This document shows positions 12,545 through 24,770 of a DNA stretch of 64,000 nucleotides, in pieces. Under the pieces are notes generated by a model. It did not search any database, was not told where the DNA came from, and saw nothing but the letters and a program-made list of their open reading frames with translations. Position 1 is the stretch's first letter. Every line of letters starts with the position of its first letter. The position numbers were made by a program, and so were the translations under genes. The stretch is from Armillaria gallica (lineage: Eukaryota; Basidiomycota; Agaricomycetes; Agaricales; Physalacriaceae): assembly GCA_037576215.1 (NCBI GenBank), contig JBANDB010000006.1, forward strand, positions 3,410,001-3,474,000, in the 5' to 3' direction.

Positions 12545-13000
12545 ACCCAACTCTTCTTTGAGCTAGGACAAGTGGTCATGAAGGACGTTGAGAACATGAG
12601 GTCGTTGGAGACGCCGACTGGGATGGTTTGGGGGAGAATGTCGGGCTATGTGAGGAATGGGTCTAATGGATGCTGGGTGCCTGCAGCCAATGTCGACGTC
12701 GTAGTATACACCTCCATAGTAGTGCAAGACAAAATATCGGATCACGTCTGCACGTTGTATCGGAAAACGATATCCATCGTACGTCCGTAGAAGCCAAGTA
12801 TAGTATTCGTTGACAAATTTTCGGGAGGATTCGTCTGTCCAGAGCATATAACCACTGTCTGGAGGTTAGCTGACAGTGGTAGTATCAGGAACATAGACGT
12901 ACTAGTCTGGCATTAGGTTTCGACACTGCAGCGACACCGACCTCTATTTTTCAGAGAGGATATCCGTCTTGGCCGTCTGGTGAAGTAGCTTGGTACCCGT
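12545..13000 (-). pseudogene. GT32 glycosyltransferase relic (DXD motif)
   Basis: Minus-strand frame 12847-12563 encodes MLWTDESSRKF, then QRADVIRYFVLHYYGGVYYD and VDIG. This is the core of GT32 / Och1-like sugar transferases, with the metal-binding DXD as DVD. After the DXD the frame is lost. A second frame restores a stretch like IPVGVSNDLMFS, so there is a frameshift near 12680. Upstream, HQTAKTDIL at about 12970 is followed by a TAG where the family has Trp. An intron with donor GTACGTC and acceptor CTCCAG lies between the two exons. The C-terminal half and membrane anchor seen in the copy at 33209 are missing here. Confidence 0.85.
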
Positions 13001-14139
13001 TCTGCCCGGCCATGCTCTGTAGCATTCCAGCGGTCAAGCGTAGGCACAATGCGCGTCGAGACGTTGTGATCCTCCCTGAAAACCTGTCAGCACAAGACGC
13101 GTCGCCAAGTACATCACTCACCCGCCCAATCTGATATTAGAATAAACCCCCACATCGGACACGACACTATCCACTCCTGACCCGTCCCCATTCCCATTCC
13201 CATTCCTATTCCCTTCCCAGCGCTGTCGCTCGTCTTGTCTCTGCGTTGTTATCAGTTTTCTTCCTTTTCGCCAACATCGACCGTCGTCGTCAGCCTCCAC
13301 GGTAGAGGAATCAAGTCCCGGATGGCTGCGAAATCGTCTCTGAGCCCCAGACGAGGTAGGCGACGGTTGACTGGCGCAGGAGATGGCGTTCGGGCAGTAT
13401 CTGTAAATATCCACATCGGCAGACTCAGTGTTGTGCACGGTGTTGCCCTGGGCGTTGATGTGTGTGCGTGGTCTGTAGGATACTAGATCTCAGAATACAG
13501 ACGGAAATGATTGTTATAAAGTCGACGTACCCTTCAATTCCCTTCGAACGAATGAATCTATCACCAGGCTTCTTAACCTCCACAATGGTCGCATTCTAAT
13601 AGAAAAAGATGTCAGTTGGCGTCGCCGTGGACATTGGAGTCACGTTATACCTTTTTCATTCCTTCGTCACATCGACCAGCGGGTCTGCGAGTAGGGAAAA
13701 TGGAACAGACCGAACCATTACGCGTCTAACCCAAAGCGGGGACGACCCGAACAAACGAAAATCTAGAGTGCAAAACCAATGAAAACTTCGAGAGAAAAAA
13801 ACTCAGCACAGAACTTACCATAACAATAGTGCTTGATGGTGGCAGAACGTGGACCTGCGAGTGTGACGAACGTGACTCGTAGAGTACGGAGAGTCAGAAT
13901 TTTTCGACGCGATTGGAAGTGTGGTAGCTGACTTATGTATTCGGAGTTTCAAATTTTCACCACTGTTTTGCGACCTCATCCTCAACTGCGCGTAAACTTC
14001 CATTTCACAGCCTGGATGTTGCTCTGACCTTCATCTCTGCGACATGGTAGCTGCTCGATTTAATTTTCTCTTGCATATTTCGTTGATCTACCCCGCAATC
14101 AGTCTGAATTTTTACCTCGAGTCTCAGCCTTCACCCTCA
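13001..14139. other. GT32 upstream block, no gene seen
   Basis: It contains a CCCATT/CCATTC microsatellite at about 13186-13218. At 13840-14050 it matches 21100-21610. Open frames here are short and not kept between copies. Confidence 0.45.
13186..13218. repeat. CCCATT-type microsatellite
   Basis: About five imperfect hexamer repeats. The aligned position in other units carries related but different short repeats (18979-19002 is a GGTGTT run; 50297-50329 has CCATCT/CCGTCC repeats). Confidence 0.75.
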
Positions 14140-14680
14140 ATGCGATCGCTATGTTGATAGTGGGTGTACGACATTGGGGACGTTGGAGGTTGGCTAAGAC
14201 ATACTCGTCGTTCCAGCTGTGCATCCACGTCCACACCTCCCGCGGCGATATCCGCACCAAACACGTCGTCCGCGCCACCAATGGCTGTCTGTCTCACCTT
14301 GTGCCAATGCAGATCGTTCCCGCGTGAAAACATATGACGGCACAACGCGCAGGCACGGGCTTGGACAACGGATGGGTTCGCTATACTCCGGCACAGGACT
14401 ACCGATGACACTCAGGTCGAGTTCCGAATCTCAGCTTACGGTGGCGTGCTGGAGGCGAGTCGGTCGACAGCCATAATCAGTTTTAGAGAGGACGTGGACA
14501 TCGCCGCCGATGGACTGCCGTGGGTTAACAATGTCCCCTCAAAGGTTTCAGCCAGGTCGCAGGGAAGAGAGGGATGGCTGCGGGCTACTCGGGCGAAGGA
14601 AAGGTCCACGCCGATGAGTGGAAAGGTATATGGTGTCAGGGAAAGATGTTGACTGGCTCTCCGGCGAAATACCGGGCCTA
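14140..14680 (+). pseudogene. DAO-family oxidoreductase relic
   Basis: Plus-strand pieces match the same region as at 8280: a block around 14215-14290 like HxxxxRGDIRTKHVV, then a YSGEGKVHADE segment near 14583 that corresponds to the C-terminal FAD motif. It is broken by frameshifts and lacks the N-terminal half. Confidence 0.6.
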
Positions 14681-16881
14681 TCTGTGGCCCCGCTTGCTTG
14701 TCACCTTGATGGCCTCTCTCTTCCGCGCGTACAAGTCTGTCCTATTCCCTCTCTCTACAACCGCCCACTAAGCCAATGACAGCACACTCCTCATCCGCCG
14801 GCCGATGCTCGCCCAGCGTGGCATCGCAGCCTCCTCTTTGGCGCCGGCACCATCATCGCCCAACGGTTCATCGAGAAAAAAGGCCTCAGGCGGCATGACA
14901 TGCATAGCCTTTGCTTCTGCCCTTCCCTGCCTCCTAACAAACACACAGTTCACCCGCACAATTCTACGGTGGCGCTGAGCGCTGAATGTGAAAATCTAGG
15001 TCGAGGCTCTAAGCTTCAATCCAAAGTCGCGCTGAAGACTCCTTCACGAATGCCAGAAAGATGTTAGGGACACCTTTCGGTATGCATCTTGTCATGGTCC
15101 CTTGACGCCAGATATCTCATGAGAACGATAGGATTTGCATACTCGACAGATGTACTGCCAACACTGCCTTGAGTGCTGGCTTTTCCATCTTGCCGCGTGA
15201 TACCTGAAATCCAGGCTGTTTCGCCCTATCGATATCCCCACAACATTCTGTCTGCAGTCAAAGTCTTCTGAGGAGATGGGATACAGGAAACAAATTCAAA
15301 CAGTGTTATATCTCAATCTATCGAGGAGTAAGAAGGGTATGTTACTCTGGCAATGCTTCTTGATTTTTGCTAACATGTCTTTTCTAGTTGAGTTCGACGT
15401 GGAAACCGCCTTTGACGTGTCAAGAAGTGGCACATAAAACACTGCGATTAGGGCTGAAATGTATCGCTGGCCCGTCCTTTCAGAGAGGATGACCCCGATT
15501 CCCACAATTCGCTGTCCGACATTCGACAGTGGTCGAGGATCACACGCTGCGGAGTGTTCTAATGATCAAGTGACCTTATGGATTTACTCCCTCGAGGTCC
15601 TGCAGCGCTTCTGGAGGGAAATTTCTGAGACTGCACCATGGACTAGTCGTCTGATTATACCTTATGAGTCATTAGAGAAGAGGGAAAGAGCCTGTAAATT
15701 CGTTCGTTCGATTCTTTCCTCGATGCGCTGAAATATGTTATCCGTGAGTGACTCCTGTTTAGTCAACCACTTCCATCTTGACCACGGAAATGTTTAGTTC
15801 ATCGGAATAAGGTTCACAAAATACGGTACGAAAGGAGAGCTTTGTCGACTGCGTCTTCAAATTGCCGCCGAGGGAATCACACGCTTCATGCGCAGACCGA
15901 TGACACTAGACGCTACGGCCAGGAAGATTATACCAATGATCGCCCAATTCACTTCGTCGTGGTCCCAACATCGCAACCAAGATGGCAGTTGACGTCGAGG
16001 GCAGCTGTCTGCTCTACGTAAAGCCGCTTTTCGCTCTTAAACCATCTGCAAGGCCCGATCCCATCCATGGCGGTATATGTACAACTTGGGTGAGACTGTC
16101 GTCTGTTCTATCATGGAACACCGCCGAATTCGAATCGGCGGGCCATACGACACGCGTTAGTACTCCTGGTGCGCGTCTGTATATGGTCATCACTGAACGG
16201 ACGGCAAGAAAGCATTGGCATCCACGGCGCAAGCTTTACAGTGCTTGAGAAGCTGCCGCGGACAACTGGACAGAGGACCATCTTCTGTGGGACCCGCGTC
16301 GCATCGAACCTCTCACTCTTGATTTCAAGCACTCGGAGCTTTCCCCGTGCGGCCACAAACACCCATGGGATTACAGTCCTAAACTTATTTTGGAAGAGGC
16401 GGTGCGGTCGGGAGGGGAGGGAAAGAGTCATAGAACAATTTCAAAACCTGGCGCTTTTATTCTCCACAGCGATGTCGGACAAAGTCTGCGGATACGGTGC
16501 CGCCATCCTCCACTATGGCGTCAAGAGAGGCTGGGGAACAGACACGGATGGCGAACAAGGCCATAGTAGTCACCTGTGTTCGTCTGTTCCAAAAGGACCT
16601 GAAGCTCCGCACCCGAGTTTGCGGCGTGAAGATCCAACCGAATGCTGATATCAACTTGTTCATTGCCGTTGCATCTATCGCGGACAAGTCTGCCCTTCAA
16701 CGTCTCTCTACAATTAATACTATCCGCAAAGCCATAGAGAAGAGAGGTCTAAGACGGCATGACGTGCGTAGCCCTTTCCTCCAGCCCCATCCCTTCCTTC
16801 TAACAGATACGCAGTTCACTTGCACCGTCCAGCTCACATTCTACGAAGGCACGCTCTTCAGCACTGGCGCTGGGCGAGGCG
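14681..16881. other. Region without a recognised gene
   Basis: About 14770-15120 and 16690-16960 share a duplicated block, including a 24-base identical stretch near 15012 and 16887. On the minus strand both end in the same short coding tail (ESSARLWIEA then stop), so they look like two fragments of one lost gene. From 15120 to 16690 I see only short frames and nothing I recognise. Confidence 0.4.
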
Positions 16882-17478
16882 CTAAGCTTCAATCCAAAGT
16901 CGCGCTGAAGACTCCTCCACGGATGCAAGATAGTTGTTAGAGACACCTTTCGGTTTCTTTCGAAAGCTACAGATCGTGAGATACAGCGTGCACGAGCCTT
17001 GAAAGTCACATTGCCTACTGCTCTTTCCAGGAATGGATTTCTTCACACTGTTGTTCTTTCGGTGAACGTGAGTTTCCTTCTTTGCAAAAGTATCAGTTGA
17101 TGAAGCGCACATCCCCTTGCATTTGACGGCCTCGTTGGGCTGGATGCGCGAAGTCGTTGCGTCCGTAATTTCTGTTCCTGACATTACCCTGTCTATTCCC
17201 GATATTTTCAGACGCAGCTGACTATGCTGTTTTTAGACCTAAGGAACTTCATTTTGAGGTACGCGGCATGCTATTCTCTTGGTTTTCTTCTCGCATGATG
17301 TTATATCTTCTATATTTGCTACTTCAGAGAGTATCGTATACCCGATGAGACTATTTTCCACCAAGATCTCTGATTCATTTCCTTTGCTTTGCCAGGGTGT
17401 AAATTCGTGCTGATGTTTGCGATCAGGGTCCGCGCTCCGGGGTGCAACAAGCGCCAGTTTGACTTCAAGGATGCCCAT
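16882..17478 (-). pseudogene. Unrecognised spliced ORF fragment
   Basis: Two minus-strand frames, 17478-17263 and 17217-16882, can be joined in phase across a 45-nt GT...AG interval (17218-17262, donor GTACCT, acceptor GTCAG). The joined product would have about 180 residues. The second exon is rich in Lys/Thr and has a short beta-like stretch (RLKISGIDRVMSG). It might be a C2-like N-terminal fragment of a larger protein, but I cannot confirm that. The tail is duplicated at about 15010-15110, which argues for relics rather than a working gene. Confidence 0.3.
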
Positions 17479-17924
17479 CGTCTACAAGCCGACAAGCCGA
17501 CTTCGTTGTCATCAATGTGGCTGATATGAAATCATTGCTAGATCATTCACCCTACGTACTCGACCTGATACAAGAATACAGTCTTTTACTCTAGGTTTAG
17601 TTTGTATGCTACGCTGGAGCTGCGCCTTGCGGTTCGGCCGACTATTTCTATTGCTTTTGTAACAGCACATTACAAGTGACAACTTGGAGGGTGGCAGATA
17701 GGCTGACGATTAGACAACCATTCGTCCCTATGGTCGCGAGAGCTTCAATGAGTGCAATGTCACAGATCTGTTCGGGAAACTTGCCACACCTCCAAATTTC
17801 GTCTTCGATTACTAGACATTGTACCATGCCAGCCGTAAAGACGCGTTCAAACGGCTAAGGTCTGGGGATCGAGGAATGCTGCATATTTCTGCATCAAGTA
17901 ACTTCGAACACGTATCGGATCACG
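17479..17924. other. No gene seen
   Basis: No open frame longer than about 60 codons and no repeat match noticed. Confidence 0.4.
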
Positions 17925-18140
17925 TCCGCACGCTGTATCGGCAAACGATGTCCATCGTACGTCCGCAGAGACTAAGGATGATATTCGTGGGTCAATTTTC
18001 GAAAGGATTCGTCTGTCCAGAGCATGTATTCACTGTCTGGAGGTTAGTTGACCGCGGTAGTATCAGGAAAATAGACTTACTAGTCTGGCATTAGGTTCCG
18101 ACTGCATATCCGTCTTGGCCTTATGGTGAAGTAGCCTGAT
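17925..18140 (-). pseudogene. GT32 relic at a unit junction
   Basis: The sequence repeats 12740-13010, including the segment that encodes the YDGYRFxIQRADVIRY part of the GT32 core and the intron that follows. The catalytic DXD portion is lost upstream of 17900. The HQT exon is shortened near 18100. Confidence 0.55.
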
Positions 18141-19010
18141 ACCCGTTCTAAATGGCCATGCTCTGTAGCCTTCCAGCGGTCAAGTGTAGACCCAATGCGC
18201 GCCAAAACGTGGTGATCCTCCCTGAAAGCCTGTCAACACAAGACCGCATCATCAAGTATATTACTCACCAGCCCAGTCTGATATTTGAACAAACGCCCAC
18301 GTCGGATACGACACTATCCACTCCTGGCCCGTCCCCGTCCCCGCATCACCCCATTCCAATTCCCTTCCCCTTCCCAGTGCCGTCTCATTTCGTCTCGGTG
18401 TCAGTCTCTGTTTCTTCTTTTTGCCAACATCTACCGTCGTATGGTGGAGACATCGAGTACCGGATGGCTGCGAAATTATCCCTGAGCCCCGGACGAGGTA
18501 AGGGAAGGTTGACTGGCGTAGAAGATGGCGTTCGGGCAGTATCTGTAAATATCCGCATCGGCAGACTCAGTGTTGTGGCTGCACAGTGTCGCCCTGGGCG
18601 TTGATGTGTGTGCGTGGTCTATGTAGAACAGCAGATCTCAGGATACAGATGGAAATGATTGCCATAAAGTCGACGTACCATTTAAATAATTTCCCTTCAA
18701 ACGAATGAATACATCACCGGGCTTTCATCACCTCCACAACGGTCGCATCCTAACGAAAAAATGACGTCAGTTGGCGTCGCAGTCGCAGTGTATACCTCAT
18801 TCCTTCACCACATTTATGCTGAAAATTCCAGCGAGTCAGCGGATCTGCGAGCAGAAAAAAAGATATAGAACGAACCATATTTGCCTGAGGACGACCCGAA
18901 CAAACAAAATCTAAAAACCAATGAGAACGCGGAAAGAAAGAACTTGGCACAAAACTTACCACGGCTATAGTGCTTGATGGTGTTGGTGTTGGTGTTGGTG
19001 TTGTTACCGG
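18141..19010. repeat. GT32 upstream block of a partial unit
   Basis: It aligns with 13020-13840. It carries a GGTGTT hexamer run at 18979-19002. No gene is supported. Confidence 0.6.
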
Positions 19011-19191
19011 CACAAGGTCCCAATCAGGAAACGGCCGGGTCCACAGCCCTGACATGGCGAGCCATGTTGCTGTGGCCGCGAAGGCTCGTACCGTTTTGAT
19101 CGCACGGTTGCGTACGTCTCGCGGAGTAGAGACACTTCGTGGGGTACATTGGTGAGGACAGAAGCGGAAGAAGATGAGAAAGGGTACAATA

Positions 19192-19850
19192 TCATTTTGA
19201 GTATGGACTAGATACAGGGAGACGCTGATAGATCCCCAAAAAATTGTAGACAAATTTAGCAAACGAGCACCGAATATCAATGTTGTCGGTCTGAGGCAGG
19301 AGCCGTATCACATCGAAACCCGTGGGAGCGGCGCGTAAGGAAGACGAAAGAGAGCTGCACGCAATGCGGAAAATCTTATGAGAAAATTCACGCAAGTCAT
19401 GTGAACCCTCGCAATATAACAAAACATGAGCTTCATCCTCCACTTCCCAGCGACAGTAACGACACAAGCCCTTAAGGCCTCATCCCGCGGAATGGAAGAC
19501 CGACGACGCTCTGCCCATCTGAGAACCTCCACAGCAAGTGTGTGCGAGGACGTTAGTAAGCGGACCAACGCTTTTCGGTGTGCGGGGACTGGCACCAAGA
19601 GATACGAACTGAAGGCAGACACAACCGAATGACTGGCATGGTCGTTATGGAGATGTGCTGCATGAGGAGAACAATGATGCAAAAGCAGGGCCTTTGGAGA
19701 TGAGGCCATGAAGTCGTCGATGTCTTTCAAGCAGGAGCGTTCAACGGTCTCGATGAGATTATCGATGTCTACAGGTAGCCAATGACGAGACACGTCAAGG
19801 TATATGGGGTGGGGGAGGCGGCCAGGAGCGTGAACGAGATCTGACATCCA
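19192..19850 (-). pseudogene. LINE-type retrotransposon 3' end (RT zinc-binding region)
   Basis: The minus strand encodes HRKALVRLLTSSHTLAVE and LRWAERR, followed in another frame by CRYCRWEVEDEAHVLLYCEG. This is the pattern of the C-terminal zinc-binding domain of fungal non-LTR retrotransposon polymerases (Tad-like). A frameshift near 19467 separates the two parts. No reverse transcriptase palm or endonuclease is left. Confidence 0.75.
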
Positions 19851-19863
19851 AGATGATTTTCCA

Positions 19864-20385
19864 TTAACAGCAAGGCTGATGCAGCCAATACGTAGGAGAG
19901 GAGATGATCATTCGGCAATACGTTGGTAAAGACATAGGTGGAGACAGCGAGAAATGCATCTTGCCAACATCATTGGTCTGGAGTAGAAGTTGTATACCGA
20001 CGAAACAACGACAAAACCTGTGGGAGCGCGTGATAAGAATAATGAAAAGGGGGGGGGGACGCGATGCGGAAAACGTTGTGACAAAACTCAGATGGCAGCG
20101 ACTGCTACTAGTTAGGAACCATTGTAATATGAGAGGACGTGAACTTATCCTCCACATCGTGACGACAGTAACAGCACAGACGTTATTTGACCACACGGGA
20201 CCGACGGCGCTCAGGCTCCACTGACCCGAGGACGGTATAAGCGCCCCAACACTTTTCGGTGTGTGGCCACTGGTGCCAAGAGATATGAATGGAAGTGAGT
20301 CACAAAAGCCGTTGACTTCAGTCTTCGGTGTCGTATCGCAATGAAAATTTCTGAGAACAGTGCAGAACAAAGGAATCGATATCAT
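19864..20385 (-). pseudogene. Second LINE 3'-end relic
   Basis: This is a more decayed copy of the same segment. The minus strand near 20100-20180 can be read as CCYCRHDVEDK, the zinc-binding Cys pair region, in a frame other than the longest open one. It lies directly upstream of the first relic in the same orientation, so it is either a tandem insertion or a duplicated 3' end. Confidence 0.55.
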
Positions 20386-20599
20386 TCTGACAAGATGAGC
20401 AATAACGTTGAGGCGCAGACATTACACGAGCGATGAGGTCAAGCCCTTACTGAATCTGAGACAGGGTGAGACATATATACGCACGGACCATCCGACTGGC
20501 AGGCATACGAAGCAAGGAGATGGGGGCCACAACCACGAAACCATAGCACGGAACACGAACAATGGTGACAGGGAACGCAGATACCGAGCACTCTGTAGC

Positions 20600-21030
20600 C
20601 CAGATCACTGTTTGGGTGAAGAAACAGTGTGTCTGTAAGGGTGCACGGACCTATGACTGCAACAAAACGCAGGTCTCAGAGACTGCGAGGAAGCAAGCGT
20701 GCGTTTCGTACTAAAACGGCACGCCTGTCGCAGCGTCAGAGCCTATGACTGCAAAGGAACGCAGGTCTCGGGGTACTGCAAACAATCAGGCAGACGATTT
20801 AGCCAATGCGACATGCCTGGTGCAATACCAGAGCCTATGACTGCTACGGAACGCAGGCATCCAGGATCTGCGAAGAAAGAGAGACGCGATTTCATCACGA
20901 AATCGCGTGTCTGTCGCAGAACTGTAGCCTATGACTGCTCTGACTGCAACGAAGGTGATGGTGGTGGTTCTATCGTGACGTTCGTTTGTGCACGGAGATT
21001 GCACGGAGTACGAAGTCAAACGAAGCTTTG
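20600..21030. repeat. Diverged ~92-bp tandem array with a hairpin in each unit
   Basis: The marker CCTATGACTGC recurs at 20650, 20742, 20834 and 20928 (spacing 92, 92, 94). Each interval contains an inverted repeat: 20606-20613/20622-20629 (8 bp), 20697-20706/20714-20724 (10 bp with one bulge), 20787-20792/20814-20819 (6 bp), 20884-20893/20899-20908 (10 bp) and 20981-20988/21017-21024 (8 bp). Stem sequences differ between units while pairing is kept. Confidence 0.7.
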
Positions 21031-21079
21031 TCGTCAGTACACAAACTGCTGTTGCTGATCTTACTCTTAACAGCATTAC

Positions 21080-22370
21080 GCTTCAAGTCGAAAGCTTCGT
21101 AGCCGGTGGTGTTAGAACGTTGACCTGCGAGTGTCAACGAAATATGCTCGGCCCGGGAACTTGTCTGCGCCTATCAGCACTTTATCCAACCTTTCGTGCA
21201 CGGGTTAGCAGTGGCAGAGTCAAATTGGCGGAAGAGACAAATGGGTGGGTTGAAAAGGAAGCGGGGAGCTGGGAGCTGGGGTTCAAACCAGACGTTGACT
21301 CCAAGTAGAAACGGGATAGAGTTTGAAACAGAAGATATCCCACCCTATGTAGAAACAAGCGGGATATTGAACCTGACTCTGCGGCGTCTGAATGCGCGGG
21401 ACGTTTTCCTGGACAACGCGTGTCTGCTCGTAGAGCACAGAGAGTCTGGATTTTCGATGATGATAACAAGAAGACGCGGCATGAAGCAGGCTTACTCGGA
21501 GTTTCAAATCGTCTCTGGTTTGCGACCTCTTCCTCGACCACGCCCAAAAATTCTTTCATTCTGTTCCTTCCGTTTCACAGCCCGGCTGTTGATCTGTCCT
21601 CTACCTCTGTGACATGGCGGCTACTAGATCTACCCCGCAAGGATTCAGTTTGAATCTTTACCTCGAGTCTCAGAAGTTGAGGCGGAGCGGTGCATCCATC
21701 CCAGCCTGGAACGGCAAGGCTCCTCAAGACACACCCTTCGTTCTGGCTGTACATCCACATCCACGCCTCCCGTGGCAATATCCACGCCAAACATATCGTC
21801 CACACCACCAATGGACGTCCCATCTCCTCGCGCTGGTTGCTCCCGTGCAATGCCACACGACCGCACAGTGCAGGAACAGGCTTGGATGACAGATGGCTTT
21901 GTACGCGGTCGCTCGTCAACCGCGTCCTAGGATTGATACACGACTCGGCGAGGAACTTCACGCAGGATTTATGTTTTGCGATGGCATCAGGATGGGTACG
22001 TCAGCTTTCTGTGACGCTGTGGGATACGCTGACGACAGTCAAGTTTGAATTTCGAGTCGCGGCGTATTTTGATGGGGCACTGGCGACGTATTTCAACAAA
22101 CGGTGGGGAGGCGTGTCGGTCGACGACAATGGCTGGTTCGACAGATGTGTCAAGGCGGCGTGGCCCGACATTTGGGCATCTAAAGCAGATGGACTGCCGT
22201 AGGCTCTCAAAGGTGCAGGTCGGAGAGAAGAATGTAAATTGCTACGGCTATTCGGGCAAGGGAAAGGTCCACGCCGATGAGACGTTGGCGTATATGGTGC
22301 CAGGGAAAGATGCTGATTGGCTCCCCAACCTTTTTCGCGTCACAGAGAATGTGAAAAAAAGGCAAACATC
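21080..22370. repeat. Partial duplication unit
   Basis: From 21100 the sequence again follows the 13840-14680 arrangement: GT32 upstream block, then DAO relic. The stretch 21420-21610 matches 13880-14050 with indels. Confidence 0.6.
21690..22370 (+). pseudogene. DAO-family oxidoreductase relic
   Basis: This is one of the better preserved copies. The plus strand encodes IHASRGNIHAKHIVHTTNGR near 21748, matching the strand that precedes the substrate domain. VKAAWPDIWASKADGLP near 22150 matches the VKAAW...SADGLPWVG segment of the family. A YSGKGKVHADE then DADWLPNLF stretch near 22248-22330 is the C-terminal FAD motif. Frameshifts and the missing N-terminal GxGxxG region make it a pseudogene. 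Confidence 0.72.
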
Positions 22371-23589
22371 ACATCTTCGCTCTAAGTTTAAACAGTACTC
22401 ATCTTGTAGATTACACGTCGGAAATATCCAAATAATCTATCTCTCTCACCATCACGTCTTTGCGCTTTGACGCACATCGTTCGCACCTCCTTGCCATGAT
22501 ATTGATACGTTGGTCGATCTCCCGCATTGCTTGATGAATGTAGAGACCAAGGAGAGTGAGAGATTGTGCTTGGCCATCTGGTTCTCAGACGAAGACATTA
22601 CCATGGGACTCCAAGTATCCAATCCAGTATTTCGACGTGAAACATTGAAGAGGTCCCATACACCCTCTGCTGGCTACTGCCTCCATTGCCTGCCCAGATC
22701 GCTTCTACATCTGTAGCAGGAGCTTAATCGGAAAGGTTCTACATGTGCGTCTCACCCTCTCTTTTTAAATAAATATATGTTGATCTATCTACAGATGAAT
22801 TCCACCTAGGACCATCCTCACCTCTACGATTTGTTATTTCCATCCAACCCTCAACCTGATGAACAGCACCTCTATCATTTGATAGGATATTTATCTCTCG
22901 TTCACCTTAGCGTCACTTCCATCCGATGCTATGCCCTCTGCTCATTTATTCAAGACGTTGTTATTACGAGACGCAACCAATACCTCGCTGATCTCGGGCC
23001 CCCAAAAAATCCATTCGGCCTGTTTTTCCTCCTCGCTTCCCAAAACCAATCATTCCCGCTCACGTCGCGTCGAGCAACCAATATCTCGTTCAAACTGAAA
23101 CGCAACCACGCCCTTGTCACGGGGAACAACTCGGACTTCAGTGCTACATCGACATTCACAATCTTCCTCACGGGCGCGTGTACGAATGTTTCTACGTGTT
23201 TTTCCATATCCGATGCTTTAAGCCATGTTATGATTTTCCCGGAAGGTTGATTAACATCGGCCAAACTATCGGTGCACTAGCAGGAGCGTCAAGCGGGGAC
23301 CTGAAGTAATGTGTTTATCCAGAGGAGGGTGAAAATGCGGATGTAACGTATGCTCCTCTCTCCCAGTTGTAATGAAGTCTCTGATGATCATAGGTCCATG
23401 CTCGTACTCTGCATAAATCTTCTTGAATCCCGATGATTCAAAGCTTACGGCGTAGACGGTATTTCGCTTTCACGACATCGATTTCTCATACTCAGCCATG
23501 ATCCATCAGGACGACCACAAGGCGTGACATCTCCCTGATTCACTCCTTCGACCTCAGTGCCACGTCGAATACCTTTGCGATCCTGCCTC
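22371..23589. other. Unit-related block, no recognised gene
   Basis: 22830-23280 resembles 9140-9560 with many changes. The 139-codon frame at 22831-23250 is not preserved in the other copies. Nothing else is recognised. Confidence 0.4.
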
Positions 23590-24770
23590 TCATCTTACCG
23601 CACGGCGGACGCAATCGCTGATGATCCAGTCACAGCAGTGCTCTACGATGTCGACCTGCTTGGTTTCATTTGTGAGGATCTTTGGGACATCGAGCAAGCG
23701 CCCGGCGATCTTGTGAATGGGATACACATTCACTATTCTCCGGCGCTGGGATGCCATGCCGTCTCTGGAACGGCGTTTGATTTCCTCTGGCAGGAGATAC
23801 ATAGGACGAAGCCACCCCTGTATATCTTTCCTCGTACCCTCTCACCGGACAATCGACAATGGGTACGTCGCCCTCCATTTTCACTCCAAATCGGCGCCGA
23901 TCTTTGTAGATACTCTCTGATATCACATCGGATGCTATATGGATCCGCTTCAAACGTTACTCGCGCCATGTCTGTTCTATCACGCCTTGACGCAGACTTG
24001 GGCGCTGTCCATGCATCCACCATATTCCTGTGCCTTACTGAGGGACAGCAACCTCTCTTCTCCAACTTACGGGAACGCGATATCGACACGAACTTTCCAT
24101 ATTTCTCTTTTTGGCCGGATGATGTTATGATCGCTTTCCCTACGGATGCAGAGGTTGTCACGGCTTCTACCTGTACGGCTGGAGCCTTCGTTCATTCACC
24201 ATATCCTGCGTACCGGACAGAAGAAACTACCCCCGGTCCCGAGGAACACTACGCCCCTTCACCAACTTCTCCGGTCTTTGTAAGCTGTGTAGATTGAAAA
24301 TCGAGTCACACCCCGCCGACGTCGACTTTTTAGTCCAGCATTCCTCATTTCCGGATCTTGCACACCTCCAGGTCGTCATTTCCCATAGCCTCCTATGATG
24401 GATTCCGTCCAGCTCGCGTTTTGTCAATGCTTTGTATTCTTCGGCTGATTCGTCCAAGGTCTCTGAACGGGCTAACATGTATTGATGACCTACAGCTGGA
24501 CCTGATTTCTTCTGTGCTTGGATTCTTTAGTTCCTGTCGTAGTTTGACTACCCCACTAGTAGTGAGTATTTCAAATGGTGTCCCAATGATGCGAGCACTG
24601 AGTACCTCATACTTGGATCCAGCTTTCGTCGACATATGCACCATCATTGATGTAATTCAGCGACGGAGTGAAAGTTTCTTCCGACGTGCGTATGTCGCTT
24701 CAGTTCACAACGAGCGGCCAAACAGTTTCTTCTCTTTCGCTGGCTCCACAGAGAGTTTGAATGTCTAGAT
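23590..24770 (+). pseudogene. F-box / leucine-rich-like protein relic
   Basis: An open frame of 246 codons (23557-24297) has an F-box-like start: VLYDVDLLGFICEDL, then a segment corresponding to CRxxxxxALDxLWxEL (FDFLWQEIHRTKPPLYIFP). The middle has LLPNLREL-like elements (FSNLRERDIDTNFPYFSFWP). Beyond the stop, other frames continue with LCRLKIESHPADVDFL, as in basidiomycete F-box proteins with irregular leucine-rich repeats. These recruit substrates to SCF ubiquitin ligases. Frameshifts after 24290 and the lack of a clear start indicate a pseudogene. Confidence 0.5.

Larger units (their letters stand above)
1..12850. repeat. Segmental duplication unit, copy A
   Basis: This whole stretch aligns collinearly by eye with 49868-62945 (copy B). 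HET1 at 2767 matches 53008, the DAO relic at 8280 matches 58505, HET2 at 10040 matches 60184, and the GT32 relic at 12545 matches 62690. Long blocks between genes are nearly identical; for example an open frame at 6546-6785 has the same translation at 56789-57028. The main length difference is near 1545-1570, where copy B has about 370 extra bases (51420-51780). The window begins inside a unit, in the GT32 relic. Confidence 0.9.
12780..14680. repeat. Partial duplication unit (GT32 upstream block plus DAO relic)
   Basis: Sequence from 12780 repeats the window start, for example the segment around 12830-12890 against 60-115. It then runs through the GT32 upstream block to the DAO relic at 14140. 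HET1 and HET2 are absent from this unit, and divergence is higher than between copies A and B. Confidence 0.75.

Noticed and set aside
18979..19002. GGTGTT run as a telomere-like or CRISPR-like repeat
   Set aside because: It is a short hexamer microsatellite with no spacers, at a position where other units carry different short repeats.
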